Shown here in pieces: positions 1 to 5,248 of a stretch of DNA of 5,515 nt. The first letter of the stretch is position 1; each line of letters begins with the position of its first letter. Both the position numbers and the translations under genes were made by a program. This stretch comes from an uncultured Parvimonas sp. (GTDB lineage Bacteria > Bacillota > Clostridia > Tissierellales > Peptoniphilaceae). Location: assembly GCA_902470455.1 (NCBI GenBank), contig CABRGI010000067.1:1-5515 (forward strand). Direction: 5' to 3'. The notes under the pieces are model-generated. The model searched no databases, was not told where the DNA came from, and saw only the letters and a program-made list of their open reading frames with translations.

Positions 1-49
1 GTATTGTGTTTGACTAAATGATAATAGTAAATTTTTGTGTTGGAGGTGA

Positions 50-151
50 GTGTTAAAAATAGTCGGATACAAAGCTAAAAGTTATTTTATCATAGAAATT
101 CTTGAAAATATATATAATAATAATGAGTATGAAATGAGGAGATATGATTAA
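50..151 (+). CDS. possible 33-residue small protein upstream of the dehydratase operon
   Basis: An open frame begins at GTG (50-52) and ends at TAA (149-151). It is preceded by GGAGGTGA (42-49), a near-perfect match to the anti-Shine-Dalgarno sequence, although only 3 nt separate the GGAGG core from the GTG, which is short. The peptide begins VLKIVGYKAKSYFIIEILEN and continues with an Asn/Glu/Tyr-rich tail. It has no signal peptide, no cysteines and no motif I recognise. Its end lies 6 nt before the start of the next gene and contains that gene's only Shine-Dalgarno-like sequence, so it could act by translational coupling. It could equally be non-coding leader or the remnant of a longer gene. 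Confidence 0.25.
   Translation: MLKIVGYKAKSYFIIEILENIYNNNEYEMRRYD
137..142 (+). promoter_or_regulatory. distant ribosome binding site for the short dehydratase-family gene
   Basis: AGGAGA at 137-142 is the only purine-rich site before the gene, but it lies 15 nt from ATG 158 and 24 nt from the alternative ATG 167. An in-frame TAA at 155-157 rules out any earlier start. The same site is very close to ATG 144, which opens a five-codon frame (MIKYK) ending at TGA 159-161. That stop overlaps ATG 158 as ATGA. Initiation may therefore depend on coupling to upstream translation; this is inference. Confidence 0.4.
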
Positions 152-157
152 ATATAA

Positions 158-982
158 ATGATAGTTATGGAAAATTTGAGAGAAGAAGTATTAGAACTTA
201 GGCGAAATGCTTTTGTAGAGACAATAATGGGCTTGGAGAATGAAAGATACATAATAGGTTACTTGGGAAGAACCGTTCCGAAAGAGATATTTTACGGTTT
301 TGACTTAGTGCCTCTACCCTTAGATGGTGTAGATAAATACATATTAGAATATTCAAACGAAAAAGATTTGTGTAGCATAATTGATTCGACTTTCACTTAT
401 GCTATGACAAAAAAATGCCCTTTGCTTTATAATGCAAAATTGATTGTTGTAGATAATTCCTGTCCTTTGCTTTTAAAAATTTTAAAAGAAAATTTAAAAG
501 ATAAGATTTTTTTCTATGACAAAAATTTGGAAGAGTTAAAAAATAGAGTAGGGGAAGTCTATAAGCGAGATTTTTCTAAAAAAAGTTTTTTAAAAGCCGT
601 TGAATTATCTAAAAATATTTCTTCAAAATTGGAAAAACTTTCTAAAACCGATATTGACTCCAAATTTTTATACGAAGTCGAATTTTATACTCAATTTATT
701 TTCTCTTTGGAAGAAAAAAATAATATGATTGATAGAATTTTATCTAATTTTAAAGATGTAGATAAAAAAAGGCAGAAACTATATATTCCAAGAGCAATTC
801 AGATTTTGGACGATATTGATAAAAAATATAAGGACTATAAAATCATAGAAAATTTTTGTCTTGGAGAAGTTTTTAAGACTTATAAAAGTAGTGGTTATGA
901 ATTTTTAAAAGAGAAGTATAATCAAGAAAAAGAAGAGAAATTAGATATTGTATTTCAAGATTGTCCCTATGGTAATAAATAA
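158..982 (+). CDS. short 2-hydroxyacyl-CoA dehydratase family protein (HgdB/YjiM-like, C-terminally shortened)
   Basis: This 274-residue protein looks like a reduced member of the 2-hydroxyacyl-CoA dehydratase fold, whose members normally run to about 330-430 residues. The N-terminal family signature is visible as GYLGRTVPKEIFYG (residues 34-47). It is followed by Cys72 (LCSIID), Cys87 (KKCPLL) and Cys102 (DNSCPL). These three match, with the same 15-residue steps, Cys114, Cys129 and Cys144 of the next gene product. A Lys/Glu-rich helical middle (about 120-225) leads to Cys234 (NFCLGE) and a tail with Cys269 (QDCPYG), where the protein stops. The family's last subdomain, with its GVI...FC motif, is absent. 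Catalysis on its own is doubtful. A structural partner or cluster-assembly role for the downstream protein is my inference. ATG 158 is the earliest possible start; ATG 167 (MENLREEV) is also plausible. The stop is 23 nt before the next start. Confidence 0.82.
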   Translation: MIVMENLREEVLELRRNAFVETIMGLENERYIIGYLGRTVPKEIFYGFDLVPLPLDGVDKYILEYSNEKDLCSIIDSTFTYAMTKKCPLLYNAKLIVVDNSCPLLLKILKENLKDKIFFYDKNLEELKNRVGEVYKRDFSKKSFLKAVELSKNISSKLEKLSKTDIDSKFLYEVEFYTQFIFSLEEKNNMIDRILSNFKDVDKKRQKLYIPRAIQILDDIDKKYKDYKIIENFCLGEVFKTYKSSGYEFLKEKYNQEKEEKLDIVFQDCPYGNK

Positions 983-1005
983 AAATTTATTTTAGGAGGC
1001 AAAAA

Positions 1006-2280
1006 ATGGCTGATTACAGAAAAATGTGGGAAGAATTAGATATGGACGTTAATACTCATGATATTTTATGCGAAGTTTTACCTGTTGCATTTGGAGATGT
1101 TTTTTTAAGTCAAGAAAACAGACCTGAGAGTATGGATTATTTCAATATGGTAGTTGCAGAAATTCACGGAATTAGACCTGCAGAACTTATTGAATTTCAA
1201 AAGAAGGGTGGGAAAGTTGTAGGCTCTTTCTGTATCCATGTTCCTGATGAAGTTGTAGTTGCAGCTGGTGCTATTGCGACAGGGCTATGTAGCGGATCTC
1301 AATTTTGGGTTCCAGGTGGAGAAAAAGTGCTTCCAACATCAACTTGTCCATTGATTAAAGCATCTTTGGGAGCAAGATTTGACAGAACTTGTCCATTCTT
1401 TAGAATTGCCGATTTATTCGTTGGAGAAACAACTTGTGACGGAAAGAAAAAAGCTTGGGAAATATTAGCAAAAGATGCTCCAATGTATATAATGGATATT
1501 CCACAAATGAAGAGAGAAAAAGACTTTGTTAAATGGAAAGAAGAAATAGAAGGCTATATGGCTGAATTAGAAAAATTGACTGGAAATAAAATTACAGAAG
1601 AAAGTTTGAAAAATGCAATTGTAACTTTAAATAATAAGAGAAAAGCATTACAAAGACTAAATAGTTTTAGAAAACTTGAAAATGTACCTATTTCAGGAAG
1701 AGATGTACTCTTAATTACACAAATAGCATTCTATGATGACCCTGTAAGATTTACTGCTCAAGTAAATAGACTTTGTGATGAACTTGAAGAAAGAGCAAAG
1801 AATAATGTAAGTGTATTTAATAAGGGTACAAAGAGAATTTTACTTACCGGTACTCCACTTTCAATTCCAAACTGGAAGATTCATCAAATAGTTGAAAATA
1901 TAGGGGGAATGATTGTCTGTGAAGAAATGTGTACAGGCAATAGATATTCTGAACATTTAGTAGATGAAAACGGAAATACAATTGATGAAATGGTTGAAAA
2001 TCTAACTCGTAGATATTTAGGAAGTATCAACTGTGCATGTTTTACTCCGAATACAGAAAGAGTTGATGATATAATTAGATTGGTTAAAGAATATAATATT
2101 GATGGAGTTATAGATGTAAACTTGAAGTTCTGTACTCTTTATGATACAGAGGGAACAATAGTTGAAAAGGCTTTGAAAGAAGCTAAAATTCCTGTTCTTG
2201 GAATTGAAACAGACTATACAGATGCAGATAGTGAACAACTAAAAACAAGAATTGGTGCATTCATCGAGATGTTAAGCTAA
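1006..2280 (+). CDS. yjiM: double-cubane-cluster-type 2-hydroxyacyl-CoA dehydratase family protein (YjiM-like)
   Basis: This 424-residue cytosolic protein has the full set of motifs of the YjiM/double-cubane cluster protein branch. They are SFCIHVPDEV (74-83), TSTCPLIKASLG (111-122), Cys129 in RTCPFF, GETTCDGKKKAWE (140-152), RILLTGTP (277-284), CEEMCTGNRY (305-314), NCACFTPNTERVD (342-354) and GVIDVNLKFC (367-376). Studied family members bind iron-sulfur clusters through such cysteines and receive low-potential electrons from an ATP-hydrolysing activator of the acyl-CoA dehydratase activase type. Double-cubane proteins reduce small molecules in vitro, while classical relatives dehydrate 2-hydroxyacyl-CoA. 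The physiological substrate here is unknown. I cannot assign cluster ligands exactly, and a classical dehydratase subunit is the alternative. AGGAGG (994-999), 6 nt before ATG 1006, fixes the start. No activator gene is in the window; it may lie upstream or elsewhere. The gene sits between its short paralogue and a DUF3343 gene. Confidence 0.92.
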   Translation: MADYRKMWEELDMDVNTHDILCEVLPVAFGDVFLSQENRPESMDYFNMVVAEIHGIRPAELIEFQKKGGKVVGSFCIHVPDEVVVAAGAIATGLCSGSQFWVPGGEKVLPTSTCPLIKASLGARFDRTCPFFRIADLFVGETTCDGKKKAWEILAKDAPMYIMDIPQMKREKDFVKWKEEIEGYMAELEKLTGNKITEESLKNAIVTLNNKRKALQRLNSFRKLENVPISGRDVLLITQIAFYDDPVRFTAQVNRLCDELEERAKNNVSVFNKGTKRILLTGTPLSIPNWKIHQIVENIGGMIVCEEMCTGNRYSEHLVDENGNTIDEMVENLTRRYLGSINCACFTPNTERVDDIIRLVKEYNIDGVIDVNLKFCTLYDTEGTIVEKALKEAKIPVLGIETDYTDADSEQLKTRIGAFIEMLS

Positions 2281-2534
2281 TGTTATATTATATTTTCTTT
2301 AAGGATACTAAAAACGGTCAGGAGCTTTATCAATTAATGAAACAAAATGGAATAAAATGCACAATAGCACCAACTCCTAAAACGGAAGATCACTGTTGCG
2401 GAATAAGTATTTTGTTTTATAATATTGAAGATAAAGCATTAATTGAAAAATTGATTTTGGAAAATGGTATCGAAATTTTAAAATTTTACGAAAAAGAGAA
2501 AGATATAAATCCTAATCGAATGAGATTTTGTTAA
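2280..2534 (+). CDS. DUF3343 (putative Se/S carrier-like) small protein
   Basis: This 84-residue protein matches the small DUF3343 family, named a putative selenium/sulfur carrier-like domain. It opens with a beta strand (LYYIFF) and a helix (GQELYQLMKQNG). Next come Cys27, the Pro-containing segment IAPTPKTEDHCCG (29-41) with adjacent Cys39-Cys40-Gly, a second helix (DKALIEKLILENG) and a C-terminal strand. The protein ends in Cys84. Family members typically have a Pro-rich stretch followed by a Cys-Gly motif, as here. The carrier role is a family-level label and has not been demonstrated for this protein. Its ATG (2280-2282) shares one base with the stop of the upstream gene (TAATG) and has only weak Shine-Dalgarno character, which points to translational coupling and a functional link to the iron-sulfur protein. 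It is the last gene of the operon: the terminator follows directly. Confidence 0.87.
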   Translation: MLYYIFFKDTKNGQELYQLMKQNGIKCTIAPTPKTEDHCCGISILFYNIEDKALIEKLILENGIEILKFYEKEKDINPNRMRFC

Positions 2535-2535
2535 A

Positions 2536-2565
2536 AAAAACTTCGACATAATTGTCGAAGTTTTT
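2536..2565. terminator. bidirectional intrinsic terminator
   Basis: There is a perfect hairpin with arms CTTCGACA (2541-2548) and TGTCGAAG (2553-2560) around a TAAT loop. The stem extends outward by five A-T pairs, with an A-run (2533-2540) on one side and a T-run (2561-2565) on the other. It therefore reads as stem plus U-run on both strands. It lies between the stop of the DUF3343 gene (2534) and the stop of the convergent membrane-protein gene (2577), so it can end both units. Confidence 0.92.
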
Positions 2566-2576
2566 AGTTTTTCTAA

Positions 2577-3029
2577 TTATCTTTCAACATTTAATTTAAA
2601 AGTTTCTTCTTCCTTATCAAAAGATAATAAATAAGTTTTTCCCTTTTCAACTTCAAGTGAAAGTTTTGTAGGACCCCAAGTTGTAGTTACATTTTTATGT
2701 AGTATTCCGGGTCTTGTATAACTGTAAGTAAGTTCAACATCAACAGTTCCCGGTAATGCATAAATTACAGACTTAGTTCCTTCATAAGCAATTTGCGGAT
2801 AAGCATTTGGACTTAAAATTCTTCCTACAAGAGATTTTGAAGTGATTGGGCTAAAACTTGTAGATAAATAAATTTTAACCGCATCAGGATGATCTGAAAG
2901 CCATTTTTCATATCCTTGTTTTCTCTTTTTCATCCAAATTACAATTCCGATAACATAAACTATTAAAACTGCAGGAATTATATAAGCCATAACTCCCATG
3001 TTTTTAATCATTTGTGAAATATTATCCAT
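2577..3029 (-). CDS. single-pass membrane protein of unknown function
   Basis: I do not recognise a named family in this 150-residue protein. After a short N-terminus there is one hydrophobic segment (about residues 12-32, MAYIIPAVLIVYVIGIVIW within it) followed by a basic cluster (MKKRKQGYEKW), which suggests a cytoplasmic C-terminus by the positive-inside rule. The remaining roughly 110 residues alternate hydrophobic and polar residues with Pro/Gly turns (YALPGTVDVELTYSY, TYLLSFDKEEETFKLNV), as in a beta-sandwich domain. There are no cysteines. TAGGAGGG (3042-3035) lies 5 nt before the ATG. The gene follows the other small membrane protein by 17 nt on the same strand, so the two are probably co-transcribed and may work together. 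Confidence 0.83.
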   Translation of the reverse strand: MDNISQMIKNMGVMAYIIPAVLIVYVIGIVIWMKKRKQGYEKWLSDHPDAVKIYLSTSFSPITSKSLVGRILSPNAYPQIAYEGTKSVIYALPGTVDVELTYSYTRPGILHKNVTTTWGPTKLSLEVEKGKTYLLSFDKEEETFKLNVER

Positions 3030-3046
3030 AATGTCCCTCCTATAAA

Positions 3047-3481
3047 TTATTCCGCTTTAAGCGTAATTGGTTCTGATTTATCTCCGATAATAGTAAGATC
3101 TTCAATGAGCTTTTCAAATTGTTTATAACCTAATAATGAAAGATCATAACTTTTAGTATTATCATTTGAATCAGTTACATATAAAGTTAGAATATCATTA
3201 TTTTTTATTCTAGCTTTCATTGCACATTCTTCAATATTATATTCATCAATTTTTTTGCCCTTTATTACTGTTAGAGTTTCATCAGTAACTTTAACATATA
3301 ATTTTCTGTCGCTAAGTGTAAAATACAATGATACAATGCCTACAATCGCTACTACTATAACATTAACATATAGTTGGACAAAGAAATGTAAAATAAAGCC
3401 TAAAAATGCACAAGCAATAACTAACATTACCAATTCTTTTACAAATTGAAAAGAAGTTGATTTGTAGATTCTTTCGTTCAT
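3047..3481 (-). CDS. two-pass membrane protein, possible bacterial PH-like C-terminal domain
   Basis: This 144-residue protein has a hydrophobic hairpin: segments at about 16-36 (ELVMLVIACAFLGFILHFF) and 38-56 (YVNVIVVAIVGIVSLYFTL). The soluble domain after it (about 60-135) is rich in beta strands and ends in a helix (YKQFEKLIEDLTII). Two membrane spans followed by a strand-rich domain with a KGKKIDEYNIEE turn resemble membrane-anchored bacterial PH-domain proteins. I base that on pattern only, and the function is unknown. GAAAGGAG (3495-3488) lies 6 nt before the ATG. It is the first gene of a two-gene unit with the single-pass membrane protein. The 95 nt separating it from yacL contain a candidate promoter, so it is probably not simply read through from carD-yacL. 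Confidence 0.83.
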   Translation of the reverse strand: MNERIYKSTSFQFVKELVMLVIACAFLGFILHFFVQLYVNVIVVAIVGIVSLYFTLSDRKLYVKVTDETLTVIKGKKIDEYNIEECAMKARIKNNDILTLYVTDSNDNTKSYDLSLLGYKQFEKLIEDLTIIGDKSEPITLKAE

Positions 3482-3513
3482 AAATTTCTCCTTTCAATAA
3501 ATTTTTTATAATT

Positions 3514-3553
3514 AACATACTTTGGTTTATATAAAAAAGTATGTTGAAATCAA
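3514..3553 (-). promoter_or_regulatory. candidate promoter with operator-like inverted repeat for the membrane-protein pair
   Basis: Read on the - strand, TTGATT (3553-3548) and TATAAA (3531-3526) form a -35/-10 pair with a 16-nt spacer. Transcription would start about 38 nt before the gene at 3481. A perfect 10-bp inverted repeat, AACATACTTT (3514-3523) and AAAGTATGTT (3536-3545), brackets the -10 with a 12-nt centre. No U-run follows on either strand, so it is not a standard terminator. An operator for a dimeric repressor is the simplest reading, but this is inference. Confidence 0.4.
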
Positions 3554-3576
3554 TTCATTTGAAATAAATTTATTAC

Positions 3577-4647
3577 TTATTTTAAATTCTTTCTTGTAAA
3601 TATCATCTTGCCTGCAGGAGTTTGCAATATACTCGTTACTGTTGTTTCTATTGTCTGTCCAATATAATCCTTTCCGTCTTCAACTACAATCATAGTTCCG
3701 TCAGAAAGATAGCCAAGACCTTGTTCAGGTTCTTTACCACGGTTTATAACTTCAACAATAAGTTTTTCTCCTTGAATTACAACTGGTTTAACTGCAAGTG
3801 CAAGCTCGTTTACATTGAGTATAGAAATTTTTTGAAGCGAAGCAACTTTATTCAAATTGTAGTCATTAGTAATTAATTTACCATTATAATCTTCTGTCAA
3901 TTTTAAAAGTTTATGATCTACTTCCTTAATATTTTTATAATCTTTATCAATTATTTTTATTTCGATATCTTTTTCATTTTGTAATAAATCTAAAATATCA
4001 AGACCACGTCTTCCTCTTTGTCTTCTATTTGGATCTTCAGAATCGGCAATATATTGCAATTCTTTAACCATAAACATCGGAATTATAATTGGGCCCTCTA
4101 CAAAACCTGTTTTTACTATATCGTAAATTCTTCCGTCAATAATAACAGAAGTATCTAATATTTTAGGGCAAGAATGCCCTTTTTTGTTGGATTTTTCTCT
4201 TGAAAAAATTTTGAATTTCAAGATTTCTTCTTTTTTATCTACTGCAATTTTAATTCCTACAAATCCGAGTGCAACGTATATAAAAATACTAATTGTTGCG
4301 CTCAATAAATTTCCGATAACCGGAAATTTTATATTTGAAATAGGTAATGAAATTAAGAAAGCTATAACAAGACCAACTATAAGTCCCAAGATTGCGATAA
4401 CAAAATCTGAAGTTGGTGTCTTTTGAGCTTTTTTAATCATAACATCAAAATTACCTGTTAGTTTCTTTAAAATTGCGGGGAATAATAAATAAAAAATAAT
4501 ACCAAAAATAATTGCAAAAACCGAATAAATCGAAACTATAACAGGGTTACTTAAACGTAACTCAAAAACTTGACCAACTCCGTAGGCTAATAAAATCCCA
4601 ATAAGCCCACCAAAAACAAAGGTCAAGTACCTTAAAACTTTATACAT
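3577..4647 (-). CDS. yacL: membrane-anchored PIN/TRAM domain protein (YacL family)
   Basis: This 356-residue protein is full length for the YacL family. Four hydrophobic segments (about 5-27, 34-57, 82-104 and 108-136) anchor it in the membrane. A charged linker (138-160) leads to a PIN nuclease-like domain (about 162-284). Its acidic residues are visible as Asp165 and Asp171 in KILDTSVIIDGR, Glu196 in MVKELQYIAD, Asp244 in EVDHKLLKL and Asp262 in LITNDYNLNKVA. A TRAM domain (about 288-350) ends the protein and includes GKEPEQGLGYLSDGTMIVVE. PIN domains are typically metal-dependent RNases and TRAM domains typically bind RNA; the target of YacL is not established. The set of acidic residues looks intact, so activity is plausible. 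AGGAGG (4658-4653) overlaps the carD stop codon and sits 5 nt before the ATG, and only 9 nt separate the genes. The carD-yacL order is widely conserved in clostridia, often followed by ispD, which is absent here. Confidence 0.95.
   Translation of the reverse strand: MYKVLRYLTFVFGGLIGILLAYGVGQVFELRLSNPVIVSIYSVFAIIFGIIFYLLFPAILKKLTGNFDVMIKKAQKTPTSDFVIAILGLIVGLVIAFLISLPISNIKFPVIGNLLSATISIFIYVALGFVGIKIAVDKKEEILKFKIFSREKSNKKGHSCPKILDTSVIIDGRIYDIVKTGFVEGPIIIPMFMVKELQYIADSEDPNRRQRGRRGLDILDLLQNEKDIEIKIIDKDYKNIKEVDHKLLKLTEDYNGKLITNDYNLNKVASLQKISILNVNELALAVKPVVIQGEKLIVEVINRGKEPEQGLGYLSDGTMIVVEDGKDYIGQTIETTVTSILQTPAGKMIFTRKNLK
4165..4185 (+). terminator. terminator-like hairpin antisense to yacL
   Basis: AGGGCA (4165-4170), loop AGAA and TGCCCT (4175-4180) are followed by a T-run to 4185 on the + strand, within the linker codons of yacL. 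The stem is only 6 bp, and no antisense promoter was identified. It may simply be a by-product of the coding sequence (GHSCPK). Confidence 0.2.
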
Positions 4648-4656
4648 ACTTTCCTC

Positions 4657-5136
4657 CTAATGTTCTATAGAATAATCTATAATTTTATTTATTTTGTTTT
4701 TTGAAAAACCACTTACCATTACAAATTCTGAAATTAAAATTCGCTTTGCAAGGTTTAACATAAATAATTCTTTTAGAGAAAGTTTACCTTTCTCATTTCT
4801 AACTGCCAATCCTTTGAAAACATAAGCTATTTCGAAAATATCAGAAGACTTAAGCTTTTGTGTATTTTCTTTATACCTTTGTACCCAATTATTTGGCATA
4901 GGGCATTTCTCATTATTAATATAATTGTAAACTTTATCAAGGGTATCTTCGTTTACGAGCTCTCTAAATTCAAATTTACTAATATCTTTTTCTTTAATAA
5001 AAATTTGTAAATTTTGCTCAAAAGGGAGTTCAATAACATAAAATCTCTCACAATTATCGCCGAAATTTTTGATTTCTAAGCTTTTTATTAATCCTGCTCC
5101 ATGCATAGGATAAAATATTTTGTCTCCAACATCCAT
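4657..5136 (-). CDS. carD: CarD/CdnL family RNA polymerase-binding transcription regulator
   Basis: This 159-residue protein is the usual length for CarD. The N-terminal domain (about 1-60) opens with the family hallmark VGDKIFYPMHGAGLI and forms the Tudor-like RNA polymerase interaction module. The C-terminal helical half (about 63-155) carries Trp84 in NNWVQRYKEN, followed by the conserved pattern SSDIFEIAYVFKGL and LSLKELFMLNLAKRIL. In studied homologues the N-terminal domain binds the polymerase beta subunit. The conserved Trp and basic helices contact DNA at the upstream edge of the -10 bubble and stabilise open complexes, particularly at rRNA promoters. AGGAG (5147-5143), 6 nt before the ATG, supports the start. 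It is the first gene of the unit with yacL. Its leader has a candidate TATAAT and a start-stop element. No domain appears to be missing. Confidence 0.93.
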   Translation of the reverse strand: MDVGDKIFYPMHGAGLIKSLEIKNFGDNCERFYVIELPFEQNLQIFIKEKDISKFEFRELVNEDTLDKVYNYINNEKCPMPNNWVQRYKENTQKLKSSDIFEIAYVFKGLAVRNEKGKLSLKELFMLNLAKRILISEFVMVSGFSKNKINKIIDYSIEH

Positions 5137-5162
5137 AGCAAACTCCTAAAATAAAACCCTAA

Positions 5163-5178
5163 CTACATAACAACCTCC
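5163..5178 (-). promoter_or_regulatory. start-stop element (SD plus ATG-TAG) in the carD leader
   Basis: On the - strand GGAGG (5178-5174) is followed after 5 nt by ATG (5168-5166) and immediately by TAG (5165-5163). This is a properly spaced initiation site for a one-codon ORF, ending 26 nt before the carD ATG. Such an element could hold ribosomes at the leader or tune carD translation. If transcription starts 7 nt after the TATAAT, the GGAGG would be at the very 5' end of the RNA, which weakens the case. Confidence 0.35.
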
Positions 5179-5184
5179 AATACT

Positions 5185-5213
5185 ATTATACAACAAATTA
5201 TAAAAAAATTAAA
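5185..5213 (-). promoter_or_regulatory. candidate promoter of carD-yacL
   Basis: TATAAT (5190-5185) is a consensus -10 on the - strand in the gap between carD and the upstream gene. The hexamer 17 nt upstream (5213-5208, TTTAAT) is a poor -35. The predicted start, near 5178, would give a leader of about 42 nt. The region is very A+T-rich, so the -10 match alone is modest evidence. Confidence 0.45.
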
Positions 5214-5224
5214 GGATTGTTTAG

Positions 5225-5248
5225 AACTTAACATTATTAGATTAAGTT
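5225..5248. repeat. short inverted repeat over the stop codon of the upstream gene
   Basis: AACTTAA (5225-5231) and TTAAGTT (5242-5248) are perfect 7-bp arms around a 10-nt loop that contains the stop codon at 5239-5237. A T-rich tract occurs on the - strand only about 14 nt later. It is a weak, A+T-rich candidate for a terminator of the partial gene; chance is a real alternative. Confidence 0.25.

Noticed and set aside
10..15. TTGACT as a -35 box
   Set aside because: The hexamer 17 nt downstream (TTTTGT) is not a credible -10, and no better one occurs at nearby spacings.
113..118. TATAAT as a promoter for the + operon
   Set aside because: No acceptable -35 hexamer lies 16-18 nt upstream, and the match sits in a simple ATATATAATAATAAT tract where it is expected by chance.
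977..992. AAATAAA/TTTATTT inverted repeat between the first two operon genes
   Set aside because: It is only A-T pairs with a 2-nt centre, too weak for a terminator or a switch; the following AGGAGG is a normal ribosome binding site.
2017..2238. 73-codon open frame on the - strand
   Set aside because: It lies entirely inside the YjiM-like gene, has no ribosome binding site, and its protein composition (Cys/Ile/Phe/Asn runs) is that of antisense translation.
2390..2534. Possible selenocysteine in the DUF3343 protein
   Set aside because: Cys39, Cys40 and Cys84 are encoded by TGT, TGC or similar codons and the gene ends in TAA; no in-frame TGA is read through.
3255..3449. 64-codon open frame on the + strand
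   Set aside because: It is antisense to the two-pass membrane protein, with no SD and a low-complexity Thr/Ile-rich translation.
3622..3876. 84-codon open frame on the + strand
   Set aside because: It is antisense to the PIN/TRAM part of yacL, whose domains are unmistakable; there is no SD or recognisable protein feature.
4198..4223. TCTTGAAA/TTTCAAGA inverted repeat in yacL
   Set aside because: It is inside coding sequence for a Lys/Phe-rich linker, A+T-rich, with no U-run or promoter context; probably a coding by-product.
4184..4426. 80-codon open frame on the + strand
   Set aside because: It is antisense to the yacL membrane segments; its hydrophobic look is a reflection of that region.
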